Shown: piece after piece, positions 33,078 through 45,783 of the stretch
Numbering within the stretch: the first letter of the stretch is position 1
How the letters are laid out: every line of letters starts with the position of its first letter
From: Ectocarpus siliculosus
Taxonomy: Eukaryota > Sar > Phaeophyceae > Ectocarpales > Ectocarpaceae
Assembly: GCA_000310025.1 (NCBI GenBank)
Contig: FN648480.1
Location: 136,324 to 200,323 of the forward strand
Direction of reading: 5' to 3'
Length of the DNA: 64,000 nucleotides
Translations under genes and position numbers: made by a program
Notes under the pieces: model-generated
Told to the model about the DNA's origin: nothing
Database searches by the model: none
What the model saw: the letters and a program-made list of their open reading frames with translations, nothing else

Positions 33078-34635
33078 GCTACGTGCTGTACAAAAGACGA
33101 AACCTCACAGCGCTGTTCTGCAGGAATCCCTTCTCCGAAGCGAACACCCTCTCGTTGAGGACCTCCTTGACACGGTCTGGCGGCGGTCGCTTCGGTAACC
33201 TCGAGGCAGCAGACAGCTTCTTCATGCTCGCCTGGAGCATGAAGGCTCGCTGCTGCTCATCGGACATATTCAGCTCTTCGGTGATGCGCTCAAGTTCCTG
33301 CGAGGGTGTGAGCGAGTTGCAGAAGGGAGGAGGGGGGAGAGGGGTGTACCTCAAACGCGCTACGATGTGGTTTCGCCGAGAACTGCAGGAAGCATTCAAG
33401 ATGCCGGTTGCACGCAATCGTTTGAAGAAATTTAGTTTTCTAGTTCGTAGTCGTGTCGGAACAACGAGACAAGCTGTACGGAGGGGGGGCTACAAGGATT
33501 GCCACACGGAGAGCGACTTAAGGAGAGGAAGAAAAAGATTGAACTTGCTTATCGCACCTATGTAACCTTGCAAACATTGACACATGGATACTTTCGAGAC
33601 AGGAATTTCACGCGGTTGGATCATCTACGGTTCGCACATCACTTGATAGTAGCCGAATTCGACCCGCTTTTACGCCGCCTCAGCTACAGTTAGGCAAGCC
33701 GAGACGGCTAGGGTAGTGTTGAGGGGTAGCAATGAAGATTTGTTCAGGGTGCGTTGCGTGGGTGCGGTGAGGGTGTGAGAGGGAGAACCCAACGTCCTCG
33801 TGCTATTGAAGGTTGTCTTCTGGGAATATATTTATGACGAACCAAACAATATCTGTTTTTCCGATTGAACAACATCAGCAGAAGACGCTTGTGGTGGAAT
33901 TCATTCGCGAATCAGTATGAATTGGTATGGACGAGGTCAACGTAGATCGACCGTTCTCTAGCACGGTCCTTGGTCTTGCTGCTTCGAATGGGTGTGTAGG
34001 AAGCAACACATGGCTTAGGTTCATTCTTCACCACTTCGACCAACGGAGTAGACTATATCAAGGATAGGCCGCAACCGGTACTTTTTCCCCAGACAATGGT
34101 AGCTCTTCGTGCATTTGGACCGAGGGAGTCTAGAACGATATAAAACGTTCAAGGGGCTAGCGTCTTTGACCCAGGAGACTCCCATGGTACTTCGGCGTCA
34201 CGCCGTGAGTGCGAGCCTCGCCGAAGCTGTGGTCCCGTACTTTTTACACACATTCTCTAATGTGTCTTACCAAGACCCAAATGCACGTAAACAACCAACA
34301 CCAGACGCCCCACGATTTTCAGAAAAATGCCTGAGGCCTTAAAACCGAAAATCTGGACACGATCATCCCTTCCCCTCGCGTACCTCGCGCGTCCACCACC
34401 ACCTGTTCCTGTACCTGAAAACTTAAATCCTTGTCATCTTTCGTCTTCTTCACGATCTCCTTAGCCCGCTCGGGCGTGCTGCCCCACTGAGCGGCGAGGG
34501 CCCGCGCCTCTTCCTCCTCTCGCTCCTCCCTTGCGCGCGTCGGGTTAAACACGGAGCTCGCCTCGAAGCCCTTTTCGTTGGCGAAGACCTGTCGACGAAG
34601 GGCCTCCGCTGCCTCGGCGTCTGCTTCCGTTGTCC
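31645..34635 (-). CDS. 3' part of a gene encoding a C-terminal zinc-ribbon protein
   Basis: Five exons join in phase on the minus strand: 34415-34635, 33109-33297, 32565-32675, 31790-31921 and 31645-31707, with TAA at 31645-31647. The first needs one base from an upstream exon I could not find, so the model is partial at its 5' end. The ~238 known residues include a Glu/Arg/Ala-rich helical part (AREEREEEEARALAAQWG), a second helical part (ERITEELNMSDEQQRAFMLQ), a basic part (DFKNKMKVGSRVNFDSHGLP) and a zinc-ribbon-like module with two CxxC pairs (DCPRC at 20-24 and CSQCK at 40-44 of the 31790-31921 exon). The phrase VFANEKGF / VFASEKGF occurs in two exons, suggesting an internal duplication. 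I do not know the family. Confidence 0.65.
33041..33078 (+). repeat. CTG triplet tract in an intron
   Basis: An uninterrupted run of about eleven CTG units lies in the intron between exons 33109-33297 and 32565-32675 of the minus-strand zinc-ribbon gene, about 30 bp from the donor. In the transcript it reads CAG. Similar tracts occur elsewhere in the window (near 70-88, 49959-49976 and 62848-62890), so such triplets are common in this genome. Confidence 0.9.
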
Positions 34636-37600
34636 CTGCGATGAAAAGAAACAAAAAGCACGTGTTGGCGCTGACAATGAGACAACACGCGGCTCCGTTC
34701 CGTGCCCAACATGAAAAAAACTAGTAACACCGCGCTGCAGATATCATAGCACCGTGAACAAGGGTAAGGGATCGTTCACATCTTGTCTGGTAATTATTGA
34801 AGGATCATCTACTCTGAACTCATCGAAAAATGTTGAAACACGGGCAAGTCGATTTTACGTCGGAGATGGCATTTCCCACAACCACTATGTTGTGAGTGTA
34901 TTGAGTTCCACCAAACTCTCCCACAGGTTCCAATATGTAGTTCACCACCGTAGCGAAGCGTTCTAGACCGGTCCTGGCGTGTGTTCTGTAACTCGGTCGA
35001 CCCTACGACCACGACATGTTGGTAGTAGAGTGATGCGGGATGTACCGAACATGGCAAAGCCCGTGTCGGACGACAACCTCCTTGTCTTCCGGTCCGTCCT
35101 TCACCCAAAACCACCCGGTCAAATGAAGACCCGAAGAGTTCAGACGACGAATCAGACGGCGTCGAGCACGTGGTAATGGCTCTTTTGTGGTAAAATACTC
35201 GTTGGTGATGACGTATGAAAGGTACAAGGACGTAAACCTCTGTTTCAGAAAGCTATTTTGTATTCACACTCTTGCCCCCAAATTGGTTTGTACTAGATAG
35301 GGCGGGGTTAATGAGCCACGGGGTGGCCGACTCAAACCTTGCAGTAGTCTATATCTGCGATGCTGATGATGCACGAATGCCGACACACAGCAGCGTAAAT
35401 CGTTTGTGGTGCAGCTACGTGTACCAGAGGGACAGGCGTGCGACGGGCGCGACGAGGTGATTGTGTGTGCGGCCCCCGTTCAAAATTTGCACTTTACATG
35501 CGGTAATTTCGCTTCCGATGATGCCAACCAGCCCACATGCACACACCCATGAAGAACCAAAATATGAAGTCTTCTCGCTGTGCGGACGCAGACAAACACC
35601 TCTGGAAGAGACACGCATGCGGCATATACCTGGCGGCGAGCGTATCACACACTACATCGCCGAGGAGCACCAACAGCAGCGTAGACACGGGATTGTGACA
35701 GACAGATGCGTGACAGACAGATGGCATATATTGCGTCAGGCTCACAACTTACCCGCCACATTCGTCCCAGGCATTCCTAATTTCCCGCCAAGTGAAAGCA
35801 AATAGTCTACATCACGGGATATACTACAACACATGCACCTAAAACAAACAAAAACGTTGATGGCCATGACTTTGACGCGATAGACCAAGCAGCAGCAACA
35901 GCAGGCAGGGCAGACACCTTTATCGAAGACAGTATCGCGGCGCAAGTACGCAACCTGAACCGATCCCCGGGAACCATCCTGCCTTGCAACAGCAGTTGAA
36001 CTTCACGGCCTCAACAGTTTCTCTCGATGGTAGGTGTGCTCTGGACTTGGCAAGGTGTAGTATGTTTTGTGTGAGATGTCATCGCTCTGCTGTTTGATTG
36101 AGCAGTCAGTTAGACCCACTCAACATCAATAAACACTCGCCAGGTTACACATGGCGCATGACTATACCCACGGCGCGCAGGTCGTATAGGTTGACCCCTC
36201 CTGGTTTTCATCGCTGGTCTCGGATCAGCGTCCCAGTGGTGATGCGTTTTTTGGTAGTTCTGCGTCTCTGTCTCTATTCGCTTCTGGTTTGGATCGCGCG
36301 CGCGCGATCTCCGTCTTTGTGCTCCCCTTTTCGCGGAGAAAACCAGAGGATGGGGAGAGATATTTGGGCACATATGCATGTGAAGCACGGCCTTCTCTCG
36401 CCGATGCACGATCAAACCCGTGTGACGAAAAGTGCGCCATTTCTCTCCTTTCTCAGAAGCCAACAGACCGTAAGTCGGTGCCCTAAGATCTCGTTCTGGT
36501 TCCAAAGGTGGGTTATTTAGGCTTCCCGGCAATCAATTATTGGGCTCATGCGTCACGCGGCGGAACTTTGGCCGATATGTAGAGCCGGTTTTTTCCCTCC
36601 TGGGACGGAGGGAAAAGAACGGTCGCGTTTAGCGCGACCCATTACAAACTTTGCACGCCTGCACCACGCAAACCACGCTACAGCAGCGCTTCTGCCCTGT
36701 GTGATTGCTGAAAGATCCAGGGTTTTGCCATTTCCCTTCCGACTCCGGTTATACACATGAGTGCACACGGGGCGAAACATGGGTGGGGACCCAACGGCCC
36801 TAACACCCCCCCTAGTATCTAGATACTACAGTTGGTGAGTTAGTGTTGTAGGGGCGGGGAACGCTATCATGCCTCGGTGTCAGCCAGCGGTCTTCTTGCC
36901 AAGCCAAAATCAACAGCCAGTGCCAAGAGAATAGGAAGCTGAAACACCAGCGAATACCAAAAATCAAGTCGAACGGGAAGCCAGTTGCTTGACGAGGCCG
37001 TCGATGCACTGCTGTTTCCATCTTTTGTCCAGGGAATCGATAAAACAGGCTTGATATTGCCAGTAGCTTCTGATATGGTGCACAACGTGAACAGATGCCG
37101 CTCAACCGTTGTACGAAGTGCAACCAATAGAGGGCCGTACAATATCTATCTGTGATTTGTGTAGCTTCGTTGCAACCATCGCTCGACTGTCAGGGGCAGC
37201 AGTGGACGGGGTCGGAGAAGAAAGTCGAGCCAGCCACTTGAACGAGGGAGTCCGGAATTCAAGTTGCGCCTTTGTCGCCTTCCCCTCTTCTTTCCACCGC
37301 CTTCGACTCGAAGCCTGCCGCTACACGACTTCGACTTGGAGATTTGAATGCGTTCGCGGCGATTGAACCAACCGGAGTGCTTTGACCAAATCATGCTCTC
37401 AAGCCTCCATGTTCAGTGTTTTGTGCATGCCGTCTCATAACCCGGGACTTCAGTTGCTACCATACCTCTCTGTCCAGGGTACTTGTATCATATGACATGT
37501 GTTCGTCTTACAGCAGTACATGCGCTGGGTGCCAGCCAGTCTACACACTGCTGTAGTAACGGCTGTAATACGGCTTGAGCAAGGGGGAAAACTTGCAGTG

Positions 37601-38071
37601 ACGGACGCACGGGACTTTTTATTTTGCTATTCACCGTTCCCCGTGCGGTGTCGACCTCCAGTCTTCAACGCGAAGAAGGTTCAGCAGCCCTTTCTCTCTT
37701 TGTTGCGCGTGCTTCCGACTATGCCCCCCCCAGGGTTTCTTACGCGCAACCTACAGCAGTACCAGCAGTCCCAGTGATCATGACAATTTCCACGCCATTG
37801 TTTACCTTTGCTGCATATTGGTGTGCAAGGGCCGGGCGGTGGTTTAGGTCCATCACCTGCTGTGTCCGCGGCGGTTTGCCCAGGAACATCTCCGTAGCTA
37901 TCGCCATTCTCATCACCGGCATCGCCGACTCCTCCCTGATGCCGAGCAGCTAAGACGGCTGTGACTTTCGCTGCCGCTTGTGCTGGTGGTCTTGAGCAAC
38001 ACCTGTTGTTGTGAGGTGCGGCGGGATAAGAATGACTTGCTGTTCCCGACGGCCATCTGCTACTACTGCAG
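34636..38071. other. Stretch with no firm gene; holds dispersed repeat copy 2
   Basis: Upstream exons of the zinc-ribbon gene should lie here or beyond, but no frame could be tied to it by phase. A minus frame near 35003-35171 (VKDGPEDKEVVVRHGLCHV) and another at 36867-37142 look weakly protein-like without splice support. The part 35358-36770 is the second copy of the dispersed repeat. The remainder (36840-38000) shows only short frames on both strands. Confidence 0.4.
35358..36770. repeat. Dispersed repeat, copy 2 (uninterrupted)
   Basis: This copy matches 11240-11930 and 13980-14230 and runs through the point where copy 1 is broken by retroelement sequence. It therefore shows the likely original middle (about 36245-36505). 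It also has about 270 bp near 35600-35880 that copy 1 lacks. Features shared with copy 1 are CAGCAGCAACAGCAGGCAGG, ACACATGGCGCATGAC, TCGGATCAGCGTCCCAG and a hairpin-forming TTTTTTCCCTCC..GGAGGGAAAA near 36590-36615. No open reading frame or terminal repeat stands out. Confidence 0.7.
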
Positions 38072-38179
38072 GGGCTCTGGAAGTTGAACGAGTATCCCGA
38101 GCGACTGCCGATGGCGAAGGTGAAGGTCCAGGCTATCTTGGGCGCTGACGGAGCCATGCTCATGCCGTGTGAGGTTTGA
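38072..38179 (+). CDS. Possible terminal exon of an unidentified gene
   Basis: After an ACTACTGCAG acceptor, a frame with high third-position GC runs for 35 residues (LWKLNEYPERLPMAK; LGADGAMLMPCEV) to a TGA at 38177-38179. The codon bias looks real, but I could not find the preceding exons on the plus strand and recognise no family. A shorter competing frame through the same bases ends in a TGA earlier. It stands 160 bp before the proposed start of the DUF924 gene. Confidence 0.3.
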   Translation, partial: GLWKLNEYPERLPMAKVKVQAILGADGAMLMPCEV

Positions 38180-38339
38180 CTCCTGTTTTTTATTTCCTTC
38201 TTCACGCGTAGCAATTCCGCCGCATTTTCGCACCCACCCCTTCCCGCCTCTGCGTTCCGCGTTTCGTACCCCCACAGAGAGCACGCAAGAGCACGCAAGC
38301 ATCTCATGGTGGTCTGTTGCACACACACGGCACCTTGAA

Positions 38340-41300
38340 ATGCTCTTCAGGCGCCTCCTGTTTCCAGCAGCAGCCACCTTAGGTAGGGCAGCAGAGGTTC
38401 GGAGTTTCACGTTGACTTCCGGAGCTGGTGGTGGCGTGCGACATCTCTCAGTAAGCCCCCGCCGACAGCAGCTCGGTGCCTTTCTTCACGGTTCGGAACC
38501 GCTGTCGAGATCTAGCACGTGAGAGCAAATAAAGCACCTGTTCCGGAGCGTTCAACGCGTCTGACACCTGCAGACGCGATTTGTGCCAATCCGCTGATAC
38601 CTGACATGGTGAACTGTGATCGATAGGGAAATTGCGATTGCACAGGTCGTAACTCATACTGGCGCGTGGAGGAGAGCAGATTTTTGCACCGCATTCTGAA
38701 AATCTTGCCGTTGCGGACTTCGTGTGTGCGGTACGCTACAAACACACAAGCGGAGAGCATCTGCAGGTGGAAACGAAACCAGTTAAGGTTGAAGCCAAGA
38801 GATCCCAGTCGTCCAGAGACTGCGCTAGTGTGATGGACGCTGTCCAACGTCGTAGAGTAACTTTCTCCAGGGTCTCGTAGTCAGTAGTCAGTAGTGGGGC
38901 TCTTCCAGTTCGCTGTGCGGGACAAAAATCATGATATCCCCCGCACGAACCGCACATTTTACATTTATGTACAGCAGGTTGAGCGTCGTGCAGACATCCA
39001 AAGAAATTGGAGTGATTTAAAGGCCAATCTAGATAGTAGCCCAGGATACGCCGACGAGAAAGACCCAAAGGTTGACCCTTGGTTCACCTTTTTGGCAGTA
39101 TGGCATATAGTGTGATGCAACATTGAGAGGAAGCCCCCAAATTACACTCTGCTGTCATGCTGGATATACTTTGCGTGCAAGACATTTCGTCGCCAGCTAT
39201 TTTCCCGCAAGGCTTAAGAGGGCCGAGGACAGACGCAACCGGGTGGCGTTGGGCGAGATTGGGTAGCGAGATATGCGGTTCAAGATTTTTCATGGGCGGA
39301 CAATGGACGACTGCCCGGGGGAAGAGCCCTCCCGCGCCCCTACAGCAGTAGATGTCTGTTTCTTGCAACGGAAAGGGTCAATGGAGCCCGAACGCGAACG
39401 CGGTCCAACAAATGTCCCCGCGGGCGAATCACTCACGCAGGAGAATAAATGCATAAATGCACGCTTTTTGGCTCCAGTGAACAGAACCCTCGTCGAAGTC
39501 TGGTGAAGACCTGGAGATGTAGCCTACAGGTGCTCATTATACCGGGTTTGCGCCATGTTCCACTCGATTCAGGATAAAATAAAAGAATATTGTATGACTG
39601 CTGCATGTGGGATGTATGTGGGATAATTACATGTAACAGAAGATGGAGCGTGAGGGTTAGGAACCTCTCATGTTATGTTTTGCTCGACGAGATGCCGGCG
39701 GTCAACTACCCAATATTGTACATATGGAATCGACCACAAACGAGGACTTGGTTTGCTCCACACAGGGGACGCACAGTCTCCAAGGTCAGCAGGGGCATGG
39801 CTACCGGAGAGGGAGCGGGTTTGGGGGAGATCTTGAACCTCAAGACCGCGCAAGACGTGAGTAGCAAGAAAAATGCCCTTCCGTACTGCATAGTAACATT
39901 CACGCGTTTCCAAGTAGTGCCGGCGTATTTTCACGCGCGCGAATTGTTTCCCTGGAATAGACTTGTACAGGGAACACGTATCCCACGGCCATATAATTTC
40001 AATGCTACGGGGTTGCGTTGATGGCGGCTTGAAAAGTGCGGTTCCACAACCGAAGCGTCGTTGTACTTTCGAAAACTATCGTATGCTCTGGACGAAGACA
40101 CACCAGGTAGGGCTCCGATTGGAAAGAGAGGCCTCTGGTCTGCGGATAACTTCGGCTTGAGATATTGTCGGCTTGTTCAAAATCTAAAATTCGCTTGTCA
40201 AGACCTCGTGTCGGTTGCAGATTAGTGATTGGTGATGGTAACGGTTGTTCGCGTGTAGTATGACACGCTGACACGTGGTGAACGAAATGAAAAAGATGTT
40301 GGGCAACATCCAGAAGGCGGGCATTCTTGACTGCGTAGTTTGCAGAAACTCCCCTCCTTTGTAAATTGCACTTGGACACTCAAGTTTACGCTTTAAAAGT
40401 CGAAACGCATCGCCTGTGGACGCCCTCTAGACACCGTGAGGGATTCCTGGGAACAGTTTCGTTGAATTTTATCTTCCCACGCCTTCATGCGTTGTGCCTT
40501 TTCTGTCTCTGAGTCCGTTTATTTTCAGCCCGACATGATTTTGCTCATCTTCCCCTTTGTTTTGTCGCGATTTGACAAGGTGGTGGATTTCTGGTTCGGC
40601 ACCGACTTGGCTCGCCTGGCGTCGGACAAGGAGTACGGCCAGAGTTTCGGCGCAAAGTGGTTCGGCGCCGGCCCACCAGACCAGGCCTTCATCGGCACCC
40701 AAAATGCCTCCAAGGAGCTCGTGGCGAAGGCGGGAAGGTATTCCGTGTACTACAGTAGTACGGGCGTTGTCGACGCGCGCAGAAGAGGGCTGAACGGGGG
40801 TAAAGTGTCAGCCGAGGAGAGACGCGTTGTTTTTTTCCATGTGGGGTCGATGCCTTTGAAGCGTTGTGTATCTTGTAGCCGAAGGGGAACAGTGAAGTTG
40901 GGGTGGAGCGCAGGTATTTCTTGCATGATATCTCCGCCGGCTATGGGCCACAAACCGTTTAGGTCAGACCGAGATGGCGTCCCCGGAGATGGGTGCGAGG
41001 TCACGAAACGCCTTGGCTTGGGCGGTGGTGGCTTGTTCGCCACGAAATAGTCGCCTTGTGCTCGTGGTTTGCCACAATTCCTCTGCAAGTATGCATACGC
41101 AGGACGCACATTGTGTAGATAGACCTCGAGTGGTGTGTCCGGTTCCTATCCATCCCCAATGACCGCCACGTTTCTCTTGTGTATGTGGTGTGTGCACGAT
41201 TTTCCTGCAGCGGCGAGCTGAAAGGAGAAGAGTGGGAAACTTCTAAAGGGGCTCTCGCCAGGCTTCTGCTGCTCGACCAGTTCCCTCGCACAGTCTACCG

Positions 41301-43342
41301 GTGAGTACGTGTAGCCCTCGTCTCAACGCTTCACGTCGCGCTTCGCACAATCGTTCATGGGCCGGAAAAGGATCAAGGCACTGCTGTATTCCAGCACTGA
41401 TGGAATTCGAGGGCCGAGACCAGCATGTCTTATCTTCTTCGCCTTCCCTCTTCGACGGTGCGACTCTACTCGACTAACATGCTCCCCCCGTTTCCGTTGT
41501 AGGGGCACGTCACAAGCGTTCGCAAATGACGAGACGGCCGCATCTTTGTCGCTCGAGATAATATCCAAGGGCTGGGACACCGTGGATGCCCAAAACTACA
41601 CCTTTCAGCAGCGGTTGTTCGTGTATCTCCCCCTCATGCACTCGGAGAGGATTGAGGCTCAGGTGACAACAATCCCTTTTCCTTGTTGATTTGTCTGAGT
41701 TCCGAGTTGTTTCAACATAAATATTAATATTGCGTGTCTCGGGTCGGAATCGCTCCGATTCATGTTGTTCACCAAGAGGTATGCTATCTACCGTTCGTTC
41801 AACGCTTTGCCATTATTTGGATTTGGGCGTCATAACTGGTGTCTGTATATTAACCTCCGTTCGTTGGGCCTACATAGCCCCTCGCGCACGAATAAACGCT
41901 TCTTCGTTTGAGTTCCGCGTGTACACCAACCAACCGCATCTTCGCGCGGTAGAGCCTGTTGCCGTGTGGTTGACATACGTTTCATTCTGGAATGCTTCAC
42001 CAATATTGTGAGTGAAAATCTCGCGATTTCATTGTGGGTGCAGTGCGTGTACTGCTGTTGTTTCATTCCAATACCTCCTCGGACATAAAGACCCCAAGAT
42101 TGTCGTCTCTCTTGATATGTTCACAATGGAAATAGCCAAGCTGTTCAGATCACATCCTTCGCGTGGGGGTTATACAAGAGGCGTCAGGTGTCAGCATGTT
42201 CGTCGATCAGTCCAAGACTAAACCCGTCGATTGCCAACCGTTCAAGCTTCTCAAGTTTCGTTCGATTCACAGAATAACGTTCTGGACTTCCACCGTACAA
42301 CGGGTCTTGACAACAGTTTTTCCTCACGAATTTTGTATCATTTGAATATTGATGCGACTACAGGACGCGGGCGTGTCCAAGGTCAAGGCCCTGGTGGACG
42401 ACGAGATGAAGGCCACCGGTAGCGCCAATTCCTTGGTTCATGATATGGCACTGGAACACCGCGGAGTCGTAGCCAAGTTCGGAAGGTACAGCCGTTCAAG
42501 CGGTAGGGCATTCGCTTTTGTGAATGTAAAACTCGAGCGTGAACAGCCCGATCATCTTGTCCGATGGTTATTCTTCATCGCGTGTGTTGTGGCCAATTCA
42601 TTTTGCGAGTAGTATGATATTTATCTCGAAATCAAAACTTGCTATTGATTGCTATGCACCTAAACAGCTAGGGACTACAAACAGTTGTGACCCCATCTTC
42701 CATGCAAAGGCTACGCGCTTATTACTTGTACAGCTAAGTGTGACTGGAGTATGGAAAGCGGAATCAGAGAGAAGAAAAAAAACACTTGTCAGTTGCCTAC
42801 TAGAGCGAAACCTCACTTCGAAAAAACGCTTTCATTCTTCAATCCTGTTGAGTTTTTGCGTCTCGTCCGATGGAGATAGGAAACAGACGCGAGTTTATGC
42901 TCTTCCCGCACCATCCAATGAGCACAAATCAGCTACCACACTGACAGACTTGCGGACCTCAGAAATCGTTGCCGAGATACGCCACGTTCTCGTGTCTACG
43001 TTAGGAAAGTTCACAGTTTCCTCTGGGTTCACCACGTTTGGGTTTTGTGCGGGCAATCAAGAGAACATGAGGCGCTGAGACTTTTTCGCCATCGATGGCT
43101 AGACAGTGTTGCGTAGTATGGATGCTGCGGGAGGTGCCCCCACATCCTTCGTAACGAACACCCGATCTCTTCGGTAATTTTGTATGTTCCCGTGGTACCT
43201 GACCAAAAATAACAGGTTTCCCCACCGCAACGCCGCACTCGGACGTGAGTCCACCCCAGAAGAGCTGGAGTGGCTGAGCTCCGACGACATCCCGGGTTGG
43301 GCAAAGAGTCAAAGCGCGTCTGAGCCTTCGTCGCCGAGTTGA
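38340..43342 (+). CDS. DUF924 family protein, seven exons, likely organelle-targeted
   Basis: Exons 39785-39856, 40580-40737, 41211-41300, 41503-41662, 42364-42485 and 43216-43342 join in phase and cover the DUF924 domain: VVDFWFGTDL, WFGAGPPDQAF, ALARLLLLDQFPRTVYRG, AFANDETA, RLFVYLPLMHSE, MALEHRGVVAKFGRFPHRN and the end GRESTPEELEWL. The family is common in bacteria, all-helical and of unknown function. I add a first exon, 38340-38450, whose 37 residues (MLFRRLLFPAAATLGR..VRHLS) end at a TCA|GTAAGC donor in phase 0 and look like a mitochondrial presequence. With it the protein has 279 residues; starting instead at ATG 39797 gives 238. The domain is certain; the first exon is inferred. Confidence 0.85.
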
Positions 43343-45783
43343 GGTGGTTCGACGTGGTCGCGCTCAAGTGCATCACCATATTGCCACTCCTTAGCTGCGG
43401 CTCTTTCGTAATAAGTTCCCCTGTACGCATGGTGCAGTACCGAATCTCATGTCCCTGGGTGTCTGATACGGTCGCTGTTGCGATCGGGTTGTTTTTCGTG
43501 CTTTGGGTGAGAATTCGTTCGGTGCTTTCCGGGGCGCTGCGCTTACTTCGTACCTTCCTAGGGGATGGGCCACTAGCCTGGTGCACATGACTCCGTCCCG
43601 TTTCGCCTGATGCGTTCGGTGGCTCTGTTTACCAAGCCCTCAAGCTTTCGTTTGCTCAAAAAAGGGTGACTGAAAGCATGTACCGACAACGTAGTATCGA
43701 CGTGTAGCTACACTAGGGCTTGCGTAGCCGTTGTAGGGACATAATTAAGTGTCAAAAGAATGTTGCTGTGGACAACTGTAGTAGAGCGGTACGATGCACC
43801 CATCGCGAGACGTCAGGATATATCCTAACTCGGTTGCATAGCTGGCCTGGTGCGCAACTTTGACAATTGACAAAGTAGGCTGCGATTGTATTTTTCTTGG
43901 GAATATCCTCTGGTGGTTCACGTTGGTCAGCCACGAATGTCATGCGCAACTACCCGTTCCGCTGCACACGTTTGGAACCCTAGTGTCCGTCGCGAGGTAG
44001 TGACCGCTGCGAACACAAGAACAGAGCGACTTGGCTGGGACTGAGGTTGTTTTGTGCCAGGCATGCCGCTACGGGCAAAAAACGACTTCGTATTTTCAAC
44101 AACGTTAACCCGATCAAGTCATGAGACCCCCATTTTTCTCAAAGGAATATTATCAAGTATCCTTGCAGGTTGGAACAATGCGAGAAGCCTCGTTGGCGTG
44201 TTCACTTCTTATCATTTGTTCTCGTGCGTTGCGCGGTGGCACACGCAACTGAAACAGCGGCGGAGAGGATGCCGGGTAAGGCAGCAGTGCGGGTAGCTGC
44301 ACACGCGTTTCTCGGAAATCCTGTTTAGACCATGCGCGCAGGCTGCTGAGACCGGAACCAACCGTTGCAGTCTTACGTGGTTTGGGCAGATCCTCTTCGG
44401 AGTGCATACATGGTCTCAAAACAGTGCTTTGCCTTCAAGATACCAAATTAGGTTCGGGTTAGTGTACGTGTTGCAATTTGACAACAAACCTCAGAGCAAG
44501 TAACGCTGATTCAGCGAAAAAATGAAGCATTGGTAGACCATGCCCAAAATATTGCCGGAGCCAACACGCTGATCGATGCACGCGCCGAGAGAGCTCCGTC
44601 GCAAGTTACAGCAAGGAAACACGCGTAGGCTACTCGTGCTCATTCTCACTCTTCGCAAAGGAAACATATTTGGGGCATATCAAACAAAGGCGAACTCTCC
44701 CTCGCAAAGTCGCTGACGCTGGCCGTCTAGGTACGCTTGGAGATCTACCCTGTAACGTACAACGACACCCGTTCTTCTGTAGCAGAATTAAACCTGATGA
44801 CACAGGTCCGAAGCATTGTGATTCGCAGCCGGCGGCGAGCGTGCTTAGCAAAATATGGAAATGATCCCAGGATACAGTAGCCCATCGTGGTTTCATCATG
44901 GTCTAGAGAAGAATAACAACTCAGCGGAGAGAATCATCTCCAAACGAGCAGGGTTCCGCTCCGCCTCTGGTGTTGAACGGCGGCTTCAGGTTTAGCCCGA
45001 AGTGGACCGACGCGCCCATATGGCCTGCCAACAATAACAACAAAATATCCACGTGACTCGGTAGTTGTATGAACTGCCAGCAAGAGCAGATTCATACGGA
45101 AAACCCCATGATCTGGTGTATCGGCCGAATGTGTATCCGGACGTGCGCTGAGCGCTGGATGGAAACGGGTGCATTCATGATCCACAGCAGCACCAAAGAG
45201 TACGCATGCTCTACGCGCCAGTCAATACTTACTTGATGGCCATTTGTTTACAGCTTCTCGCCTTACCGCCCCCGCTTTCGGCTCGTTCAAGAGTTCTACG
45301 TCACCCACAATCTCCCGAACAGCTCTACATTACGAAAGTTTTGTGGTTTCGCAGGTACCCCTGCTCTGCATCCGCCATTGGGTTGGTGTCGACGAAATAC
45401 TTTCAGTATCTCAAATATCGGATAACATCCCAAGAGGGTACGACTGTGCCTTATTCCCACGACGGGGACGAATTCACCCGGGCTCCTCACCTATGCAGGA
45501 TGTACAACATCCAAGACGCGGGTTGGACGTTGTGGTATGAGTTTATGTGCATCGATTGATGCCAAAGCACTACTTGGGTTCGCCATTAGCCCACCAACTT
45601 CGGTGGTGTCTCACATGGACACTGGTACATCACATCCGGCGTACCTCTGATAGTGCCATCGCGGAACAAGCCAAGCCAAAAGGTCTTGACGCGGTCGGGA
45701 AAGTTTCCGATGTTCAAATGATGTCTCAGTAACCACACGCGTGATCGAACTCACCAAACCACTTCCAGATTTTTTGGTCGTCC
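43343..45783. other. Stretch without a supported gene
   Basis: The DUF924 and ankyrin genes converge on this stretch. A minus frame overlapping the DUF924 end (43029-43586) and two plus-strand pieces bounded by splice-like signals (45254-45354, reading FSPYRPRFRLVQEFY, and about 45408-45500) look mildly protein-like. They cannot be joined into a model and match nothing I know. The rest is mixed, AT-richer sequence. Confidence 0.4.

Noticed and set aside
37681..38328. 215-codon minus-strand open frame
   Set aside because: It is the shadow of plus-strand sequence, including the exon-like piece at 38072-38179; rich in Cys, Pro and Arg as chance frames in GC-rich DNA often are.
43029..43586. 185-codon minus-strand frame overlapping the end of the DUF924 gene
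   Set aside because: Partly antisense to a confirmed exon, with no domain or splice support.
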